NCBI GenBank assembly: GCA_903904615.1
Contig: CAIVDG010000164.1
Location: forward strand, 1 to 12,332
Direction: 5' to 3'
DNA length: 12,332 bases
Source of the DNA: an uncultured Acidimicrobiaceae bacterium
Lineage (GTDB): Bacteria > Actinomycetota > Acidimicrobiia > Acidimicrobiales > Ilumatobacteraceae
In this document: one piece after another, positions 6,833-12,332 of the stretch
Position numbering within the stretch: the first letter of the stretch is position 1
Layout: every line of letters begins with the position of its first letter
Made by a program: the position numbers and the translations under genes
The notes under the pieces: generated by a model
What the model saw: the letters and a program-made list of their open reading frames with translations, nothing else
The model's database searches: none
Told to the model about the DNA's origin: nothing

Positions 6833-7978
6833 ATGGACCTCTTTGAATACCAGGGCAAGCAGTACTTCGCCCGTTTCGACATCCCCGTTTCAAAGGGCGA
6901 TGTTGCGCTCACTGTCGACGACGCCGTGAAGGCAGCCGACGCAGCTGGCTATCCGGTTGTTGTGAAGGCACAAGTGCAAGTTGGTGGACGTGGCAAGGCC
7001 GGCGGCATCAAGCTTGCAAATAACGCCGATGAAGTGCGCACACACGCAGGAAACATCTTGGGCATGGACATAAAGGGTCATGTGGTGAAGCGCGTATGGG
7101 TGGAAAACGCCAGCGACATCGCCGAGGAGTACTACGCATCGTTCACACTTGACCGTGGTGCAAAGAAGCACTTGCTCATGTTGAGCAAAGAGGGTGGCGT
7201 CGAAATTGAAGAAGTGGCGGCAACGAACCCGTCGGCCATTCTCATGTTGCACATCGATCCAGTAGACGGACTCTCCGCTGCTGGCGCACTGAAAGCTGCT
7301 GTCGATGCAAAAATCCCCGAGAAGGCGCAACAAGGTGTTGCCGACATCTTGGTGAAGTTGTACCGCTGCTTTACAGAGGGTGACTGCGACTTGGCAGAAA
7401 TCAACCCACTTATTCTGAAGCCAACAGGAGAAGTGCATGCTCTCGACGCGAAAGTCAGTCTCGATGCCAACGCCGATTTCCGCCATCCAGAATGGGAAGA
7501 GTTCAAGGCAACAGAAGAACTCGACGCTCGCGAAAAACTTGCTCGTGAAAAGGGTCTGCAGTACATCGGTCTCGACGGAACTGTGGGCATCATCGCAAAC
7601 GGTGCCGGCCTTGCAATGAGCACCCTCGACGTGGTGAACCAGGTCGGCGGCACCGCTGCAAACTTCTTGGACATTGGTGGCGGTGCAAACGCAGACCTCA
7701 TGGCTGGTGCACTTGAAGTCATCAACTCAGACCAGAACGTAAAGAGCATCTTCATCAACATCTTCGGTGGAATCACCCGCGGTGAAGAAGTTGCGAAGGG
7801 AATTGTTGAAGCACTCGGCCGCGTCGACCTTCGCGCACCAATTGTTATTCGTTTGGACGGAACAAATGCCGAAGAGGGTCGTTCCATCTTGGCGAATGCC
7901 GGAATTCCCGAATCAAAACTCACAAGTAAGCCAACAATGCTCGAGGCCGCACGCGCTGCGGTGGCACTCGCAAAGTAA
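6833..7978 (+). CDS. sucC: Succinyl-CoA synthetase beta subunit (ADP-forming type)
   Basis: The protein has 381 residues, slightly short of the roughly 388 common in the family but complete. It begins with the typical MDLFEYQGK and has an N-terminal ATP-grasp domain with K45 and the loop GGRGKAGG (51-58) that binds nucleotide. The metal-binding segments AEINPL and LDAKVSLD follow. The C-terminal CoA-ligase domain carries DIGGGA and INIFGGITRG. With SucD it converts succinyl-CoA, nucleoside diphosphate and phosphate to succinate, CoA and nucleoside triphosphate in the citric acid cycle. ATP versus GTP preference cannot be read reliably. The ATG follows GGAG (6823-6826), and sucD starts 11 bases after the stop, so the two are co-transcribed. 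The position just after a B12-dependent mutase subunit fits the entry of propionate- or branched-chain-derived carbon at succinyl-CoA. Confidence 0.97.
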   Translation: MDLFEYQGKQYFARFDIPVSKGDVALTVDDAVKAADAAGYPVVVKAQVQVGGRGKAGGIKLANNADEVRTHAGNILGMDIKGHVVKRVWVENASDIAEEYYASFTLDRGAKKHLLMLSKEGGVEIEEVAATNPSAILMLHIDPVDGLSAAGALKAAVDAKIPEKAQQGVADILVKLYRCFTEGDCDLAEINPLILKPTGEVHALDAKVSLDANADFRHPEWEEFKATEELDAREKLAREKGLQYIGLDGTVGIIANGAGLAMSTLDVVNQVGGTAANFLDIGGGANADLMAGALEVINSDQNVKSIFINIFGGITRGEEVAKGIVEALGRVDLRAPIVIRLDGTNAEEGRSILANAGIPESKLTSKPTMLEAARAAVALAK

Positions 7979-7989
7979 GGACCAGCGTC

Positions 7990-8889
7990 ATGGCAATTTT
8001 CGTTAATCAAGACACCAAAGTCATCGTGCAGGGTCTTACCGGTGGTCAAGGCAAGTACCACGGACTTCGCAACAAGGCATATGGCACGCAAGTCGTTGCT
8101 GGAGTGACACCAGGCAAGGGCGGCACCGATGTTGAAGGTATCCCCGTGTACAACAGCGTTGCTGAAGCAGTCGCTGCAACGGGTGCAACGGCATCGTTCG
8201 TTACTGTTCCGCCAAAGGCTGCGTCTGCTGCAATTCTTGAAGCTGCAGCTGCTGGTATTTCTTTCATCGTGTGCATCACTGAAGGAATTCCTGCACAAGA
8301 CGAAGCACGTACGTACAACACACTTGTTCGTGATTTCCCCAATGTTCGCCTGCTTGGTCCTAACTGCCCAGGCATCATCAGCCCAGGAAAATGCAACATC
8401 GGAATTACCGCTGGTGAAATTGCAGAACTTCCATCGGCAGGTGGACCAAACGTGGGCATCGTGTCTCGTTCCGGAACACTCACATACCAAGCTCTCTATG
8501 AATTGAAGCAGCGCGGAATTGGTGTTTCGACATGCGTCGGAATTGGTGGCGACCCCGTACCTGGTACGTCATTCATCGATTGCTTGCGCGAGTTCCAGAA
8601 TGATCCCGAGACGCACGCCATCATCATGATTGGTGAAATTGGTGGATCTGCCGAAGAAGAAGCAGCCGAGTTCATTAAGGCCAATGTCACGAAGCCAATG
8701 TCTGCCTACATTGCGGGTGTGACTGCACCTGCTGGAAAGAAGATGGGCCACGCAGGCGCCATTGTTTCTGGTGGCAAGGGAACAGCACAGGGCAAGATGG
8801 ACGCACTGCGCGACGCCGGCGTAAAGGTGGGCCAGAACCCCACTGAAGCGGGCGAGTTAATGGCCGAAATTGTCGCTGGGCTGCGCTGA
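7990..8889 (+). CDS. sucD: Succinyl-CoA synthetase alpha subunit
   Basis: The 299-residue protein is full length. Its N-terminal CoA-binding Rossmann domain contains the opening VQGLTGGQGKYH segment; the middle carries GPNCPG and SRSGTLTY. The catalytic phosphohistidine is H254 in the segment GHAGAIVSGG, which carries phosphate between succinyl phosphate and the nucleotide bound on SucC. The start at 7990 follows AAGGA, which overlaps the sucC stop codon, as expected for tightly coupled subunits. The gene ends in TGA at 8887-8889, and purH begins at the very next base in the same reading frame. No unusual substitution was noticed in the catalytic segments. Confidence 0.97.
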   Translation: MAIFVNQDTKVIVQGLTGGQGKYHGLRNKAYGTQVVAGVTPGKGGTDVEGIPVYNSVAEAVAATGATASFVTVPPKAASAAILEAAAAGISFIVCITEGIPAQDEARTYNTLVRDFPNVRLLGPNCPGIISPGKCNIGITAGEIAELPSAGGPNVGIVSRSGTLTYQALYELKQRGIGVSTCVGIGGDPVPGTSFIDCLREFQNDPETHAIIMIGEIGGSAEEEAAEFIKANVTKPMSAYIAGVTAPAGKKMGHAGAIVSGGKGTAQGKMDALRDAGVKVGQNPTEAGELMAEIVAGLR

Positions 8890-10398
8890 GTGCCACGCGC
8901 ACTTCTTTCCGTTTACGACAAGACCGGAATCGTTGAGTTTGCCTCAGCGCTTCACGCATTGGGCTGGACTCTTGTTTCCAGTGGCGGCACTGCCGACACT
9001 CTCTCCACAGCTGGCGTACTTGTACAAGATGTTGCTGAGATAACGGGTCTCGCACCCATTCTCGATCATCGCGTTGTCACACTGCATCCAAAGATTCACG
9101 GCGGCATCTTGGCGGATCGCAACAAAGCGGAACACCTCGATGAACTAGAACAACACGGCATCGGCGAGATTGATTTGGTTGTTGTCAATCTGTACCCGTT
9201 CGGTACAAATCCCAGTGTTGAACTCATAGACGTTGGCGGTCCGGCAATGGTGCGCGCTGCGGCAAAGAATTTCGCCCATGTTGGTGTTGTTGTCGACACA
9301 GCCGACTACGCCGATGTGTTGGAGATGATTGAAGGCGGATACTTCGGAATTTCTGCTCGGCGCGTGTTGGCGCAAAAGGCATTTCGCATCACCAGTGCCT
9401 ATGACGCCGCCATTGCTTCGTGGCTTGCCGACGAAAGTCCAGACCGTGCAAGCGCCACCGTGCCACCCATTCTCACCATGGTTGCTGAACGCGCCGAAGT
9501 ATTGCGCTACGGCGAAAACCCACACCAAACAGGTGCGCGTTATCGACTTCCTGGTGTGGAGAGCTGGTGGGATTCTGCCGTGCAGTTGAACGGCAAAGAA
9601 ATGTCGTATCTCAACGTGTTAGATACTGAAGCTGCATGGCAACTCGTCAGCGCATTCGATCGACCAGCAGCAGTGGTGGTGAAGCACGCCAACCCGTGCG
9701 GTGTTGCACTTGCACCCACCATTTTCGACGCCTATACCCGTGCCCATGCCGCAGACCCAGTCAGCGCGTTCGGTGGAATCATCGCTGTGAACGGTGAAGT
9801 GAATGAGGCAACAGCAAAAGAGATCGCACAGATCTTTACTGAAGTTGTTATCGCGCCATCGTTTACCGCGGAAGCACTTGAAATTCTGTGCGCGAAAGAA
9901 AACCTTCGTCTCATTGAAGCGGTCGCACCGTTTCACTCAATGGCCATCAACGTTCGTTCTATTGACGGCGGGTTGTTGGTGCAACAAGTTGATGAAGTAG
10001 ACGAGCCACTTGACGATTTCACTGTCGTTACAGAACGTGCACCAAACGACATTGAATGGCAAAACCTTCTGTTGGCGTGGCAAACGGTTGCCGCAACATG
10101 GAGCAACGCCATCGTGTTGGCAAACAATGATGTTGTTGTTGGAATCGGCGGGGGACAGCCCAACAGGGTCGACGCAGCACGTATTGCTATTGGTCGCGCG
10201 GGCGAGTCCACTCGCGGTTCTGTGGCCGCAAGTGACGCGTTCTTCCCATTCGGCGATACGGTCGAAGAGTTGGCCGCCGCAGGCGTCACTGCCATTATCC
10301 AACCCGGTGGCAGTGTGCGGGATTCTGCATCCATCTCGGCGGCCAACACTCATGGCATTGCCATGGTGTTCACCGGAACCCGCCACTTCCGCCACTAG
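8890..10398 (+). CDS. purH: Bifunctional AICAR formyltransferase/IMP cyclohydrolase
   Basis: The 502-residue protein catalyses the last two steps of purine synthesis: formylation of AICAR by 10-formyl-tetrahydrofolate, and ring closure to IMP. The N-terminal IMP cyclohydrolase domain begins with ALLSVYDKTGI and includes SSGGTADTL and the TLHPKIHGG loop (K68). The C-terminal transferase domain has LRYGENPHQ, the catalytic pair K265-H266 in VVKHANPCGVA, and the segment FPFGD (452-456) running into IIQPGGS. The start is GTG at 8890, immediately after the sucD stop. It is supported because the family homology begins within the first few codons. No Shine-Dalgarno sequence is obvious, so reinitiation after sucD is likely. 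In many actinobacteria purN precedes purH; here purN is absent between sucD and purH. The gene shares the folate pool with the metF-like gene downstream. Confidence 0.97.
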   Translation: MPRALLSVYDKTGIVEFASALHALGWTLVSSGGTADTLSTAGVLVQDVAEITGLAPILDHRVVTLHPKIHGGILADRNKAEHLDELEQHGIGEIDLVVVNLYPFGTNPSVELIDVGGPAMVRAAAKNFAHVGVVVDTADYADVLEMIEGGYFGISARRVLAQKAFRITSAYDAAIASWLADESPDRASATVPPILTMVAERAEVLRYGENPHQTGARYRLPGVESWWDSAVQLNGKEMSYLNVLDTEAAWQLVSAFDRPAAVVVKHANPCGVALAPTIFDAYTRAHAADPVSAFGGIIAVNGEVNEATAKEIAQIFTEVVIAPSFTAEALEILCAKENLRLIEAVAPFHSMAINVRSIDGGLLVQQVDEVDEPLDDFTVVTERAPNDIEWQNLLLAWQTVAATWSNAIVLANNDVVVGIGGGQPNRVDAARIAIGRAGESTRGSVAASDAFFPFGDTVEELAAAGVTAIIQPGGSVRDSASISAANTHGIAMVFTGTRHFRH

Positions 10399-10406
10399 CG
10401 AAGTCG

Positions 10407-10412
10407 TAGACT
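10407..10412 (+). promoter_or_regulatory. Candidate -10 box for a leaderless metF transcript
   Basis: TAGACT matches TAnnnT and ends 6 bases before the ATG at 10419, so transcription would begin on the start codon itself. In-frame TAG (10407-10409) and TAA (10416-10418) exclude any upstream start. No Shine-Dalgarno sequence is visible, and no -35 is recognised. Confidence 0.5.
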
Positions 10413-10418
10413 GCATAA

Positions 10419-11279
10419 ATGGCACGAATCGGAGACCTTCTGGCTGCAGGCCGCACGTTCTCGTTCGAGTTCTCGCCCCCAAAGTCCGCTGCCGGCTCAA
10501 TGTCTCTTGGGCGCACTATTGCCGAACTTGAGCCCCTGGCCCCTTCATTTGTATCGGTCACATACGGCGCGGGCGGGTCTACCCGCGAACACACTCGCGA
10601 CACCGTTTTGTGGGTGAAGAAGGAAACGAATGTTCCGCCCATGCCGCATCTCACCTGTGTTGGTCATACGCGTCAGGAAATCACCGACATCATTTCCACT
10701 TATGTAGAAGCCGGAATTGAAAACGTGTTGGCTCTTGCAGGTGACCCACCAAAGAACCCTGGCGATGCTGCGCCAAGTGATTTCACCTACGCCCTCGAAC
10801 TTGTGGAGCATCTGCGCACAATTAGCGATGTGGGTATTGGCGTTGCCGCGCATCCCGAAGGACATCCGCGCTCACCAGATCTCGCCACCGATCGTCGCCA
10901 TCTTGCCGAGAAGTTACGCGTGACCGATTTTGCCACGACGCAGTTCTTCTTCGACATTGATCATTACTTGTCGCTTGTGAATGACCTTGCCGACCTAGGT
11001 GTGACAAAGCCAGTGGTGCCCGGCATTATGCCTGTCACAAACATTGCGCAAGTCGAACGCATGGCAGAACTCTCCGGAGCTGCATTCCCATCGTGGTTGC
11101 GAGAGAAGTTGGAAGCAGGAAACTCTGCTGAAGAAGTTCGCCAAATCGGTGTCGATGCCGCAACAGAATTGTGTGCTCAATTGCTTGAAGCGGGCGCACC
11201 CGGCTTGCATTTCTACACTTTGAACAAGTCAACAGCCACTCGGGAGATCTACGCCCAATTGGGCCTTCCGGTTGCATAA
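10419..11279 (+). CDS. metF: Methylenetetrahydrofolate reductase (MetF family)
   Basis: The 286-residue TIM-barrel protein has the family landmarks: FSFEFSPPK with the catalytic Glu (E17), TYGAGGSTR (48-56), PHLTCVG (76-82), QFFFD (175-179), PGIMP, and the C-terminal HFYTLN. It would reduce 5,10-methylene- to 5-methyl-tetrahydrofolate for methionine synthesis, in the cytoplasm. Compared with the E. coli enzyme (remembered, ungapped alignment), T48, H77, D109, H149, D158 and K165 match. Four FAD-contacting positions differ: A107 for R118, H145 for Y152, H161 for N168 and E164 for R171. The usual LRGD motif thus reads LAGD. This may mean altered flavin binding. The start is fixed by an in-frame TAA directly before ATG, and a TAnnnT box 6 bases upstream suggests a leaderless mRNA. 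Although 20 bases from purH, it may have its own promoter. Confidence 0.92.
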   Translation: MARIGDLLAAGRTFSFEFSPPKSAAGSMSLGRTIAELEPLAPSFVSVTYGAGGSTREHTRDTVLWVKKETNVPPMPHLTCVGHTRQEITDIISTYVEAGIENVLALAGDPPKNPGDAAPSDFTYALELVEHLRTISDVGIGVAAHPEGHPRSPDLATDRRHLAEKLRVTDFATTQFFFDIDHYLSLVNDLADLGVTKPVVPGIMPVTNIAQVERMAELSGAAFPSWLREKLEAGNSAEEVRQIGVDAATELCAQLLEAGAPGLHFYTLNKSTATREIYAQLGLPVA

Positions 11280-11289
11280 CCCCTCGCTT

Positions 11290-12332
11290 ATGAGTACATC
11301 AGATCTTCACAACACGAATAGTGGAACGCCTGCGTGGGGCACCCGACGCGGTCCGGTTGTTCCCTATGTTCCAGGACTCGATGGTCTTCGTGCATTAGCT
11401 GTTCTTGCGGTCATCGTCTATCACGCAAATCGTGAATGGCTCGGCGGCGGTTTTCTTGGCGTTGAAGTGTTCTTCGTTATCTCGGGCTATCTCATCACGC
11501 TGTTGCTTATTGCAGAACGTGAACGAGTGGGCACTGTGTCGCTGGGAAATTTCTGGTTGCGTCGTGCGCGTCGATTGTTGCCCGCATTGTTCACGTTGCT
11601 TATTGGAACCATTACGTACTGTGCATTGTTCGAGCAAGACAGGCTGGGAAAACTGCGTGGCGATGTCGTCGCTGGCGTTTTGTATGGATCGAACTGGTTT
11701 CAAGTGTGGACAGGTTCTTCGTACACGACAGCATCTGAATTCGCGCCACTTCGACACCTGTGGTCTCTTGCGGTAGAAGAGCAGTTCTACATCATTTGGC
11801 CTGTTGTTATGTATGTGCTGCTCCGTCGACTCGGCAGCAAAACACTGCCAGTTATTGGGCTTTTCTTCACTGCACTGGCTGCTGCGGTTGCTGTGTATAC
11901 CGCAGTGGTCTTTCGCGCGGGCCCCATAAATACGCAAGCAAAGACACCGGATCAATACATGGAACTGTTTGGTCGCACGGTGTTGCGTACAGATTTCTTG
12001 TATCTCGGCACCCTCACACGTGCCACCGGCTTGTTGTTGGGTGCAGCACTCGCAACTTTGTGGCGACCATGGGCCATACGCCGTGGTCGCGCAGGGTCGA
12101 ATGCAAACGGACTCGATGTCTTGGGCGTTCTTGCTATTGCGTCGCTTGCATGGATGTGCTGGAAGTTCCGCGAAGTAGTTCTTGTTGAGAATGTGGGAAC
12201 CGAGGCCTACGCATTGTTGTATCGCGGTGGTCTTGTGCTTGTGGGTATTGCCACCATGGTTGCCATTGCAACGGTCACACACCCGCGTTCGCGTCTTGGT
12301 AAGTACGTGGTGGGAACACCGGTGCTGGTGTG
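11290..12332 (+). CDS. Acyltransferase-3 (OafA/YrhL) membrane protein, N-terminal part
   Basis: An open frame runs from ATG at 11290 off the right edge; 347 full codons are visible. The protein opens with a polar cytoplasmic tail, then PYVPGLDGLRALAVL and the R-x10-H signature (R34...H45) of acyltransferase-3 enzymes, followed by FLGVEVFFVISGYLIT. RRARRLLPAL and HLWSLAVEEQFY (156-167) complete the family pattern. Several hydrophobic helices follow in the remaining visible part. Such multi-pass proteins transfer acyl groups, usually acetyl, from the cytoplasm to extracellular sugars, peptidoglycan or other envelope polymers. Some carry a C-terminal SGNH domain, which would lie outside the window. 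The start is 10 bases after the metF stop with no Shine-Dalgarno sequence; CATAAC at 11275-11280 is a weak -10 candidate. The acceptor molecule is unknown. Confidence 0.93.
   Translation, partial: MSTSDLHNTNSGTPAWGTRRGPVVPYVPGLDGLRALAVLAVIVYHANREWLGGGFLGVEVFFVISGYLITLLLIAERERVGTVSLGNFWLRRARRLLPALFTLLIGTITYCALFEQDRLGKLRGDVVAGVLYGSNWFQVWTGSSYTTASEFAPLRHLWSLAVEEQFYIIWPVVMYVLLRRLGSKTLPVIGLFFTALAAAVAVYTAVVFRAGPINTQAKTPDQYMELFGRTVLRTDFLYLGTLTRATGLLLGAALATLWRPWAIRRGRAGSNANGLDVLGVLAIASLAWMCWKFREVVLVENVGTEAYALLYRGGLVLVGIATMVAIATVTHPRSRLGKYVVGTPVLV

Noticed and set aside
7132..8490. A 452-codon open frame on the minus strand opposite sucC and sucD
   Set aside because: Its translation is rich in Ser, Ala and Cys with no recognisable motif, and it lies across two highly conserved genes; it is a codon-bias shadow.
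11395..12282. A 295-codon minus-strand frame opposite the acyltransferase
   Set aside because: The plus strand has an uninterrupted frame with clear acyltransferase-3 motifs, while the antisense product is rich in Cys, His and Gln with no pattern.
1..12332. CRISPR array, tRNA, rRNA, insertion sequence or phage remnant
   Set aside because: No spaced direct repeats, cloverleaf-like segments, transposase motifs or terminal inverted repeats were noticed on either strand.

Overview
The window looks like a compact chromosomal region of a mid-GC actinobacterium. The best guess is class Acidimicrobiia, but that is inferred from gene content and not proven. Three things point to actinobacteria: the order pcrA, then sucC, sucD and purH, which is classic for the phylum; a single-cluster ferredoxin of CxxHxxC type paired with a class I cytochrome P450; and several genes that seem to start without a leader. 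Intergenic gaps are 0 to about 50 bases. No tRNA, rRNA, CRISPR array, insertion sequence or phage gene was seen.

Layout. Bases 1-75 hold the tail of an unidentified plus-strand gene. It ends exactly where a minus-strand pair ends: yaaA (peroxide-stress family) followed, with a 4-base overlap, by a short-chain dehydrogenase/reductase. Divergent from yaaA is a redox pair, a small [3Fe-4S]-type ferredoxin and a cytochrome P450. Next comes pcrA/uvrD, then a small flavodoxin-like protein. A minus-strand membrane-anchored protein of unknown function follows. A metabolic run then reads to the window end: a stand-alone cobalamin-binding mutase subunit, sucC, sucD, purH, a metF-like reductase, and the first 347 codons of an acyltransferase-3 membrane protein, cut off at the right edge.

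How the genes may work together. A B12-binding mutase small subunit next to succinyl-CoA synthetase fits the route from a branched or methylmalonyl-type acyl-CoA to succinyl-CoA and succinate, although no large mutase subunit is present. PurH uses 10-formyl-tetrahydrofolate and MetF uses methylene-tetrahydrofolate, so both draw on the same one-carbon pool. Ferredoxin and P450 form an electron-transfer pair with no reductase gene in the window.

Most notable signals: (1) a set of first-in-operon genes with a TAnnnT box 6-9 bases before the start and no Shine-Dalgarno sequence, against downstream genes that do have one; (2) an apparently symmetric -10 box serving yaaA and the ferredoxin in opposite directions; (3) a MetF homologue in which several residues that contact FAD in the E. 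coli enzyme appear replaced; (4) a membrane-anchored protein with a possible degenerate Rieske-like domain; (5) sucD and purH in the same frame, separated only by one TGA. No clearly new multi-gene system was found.
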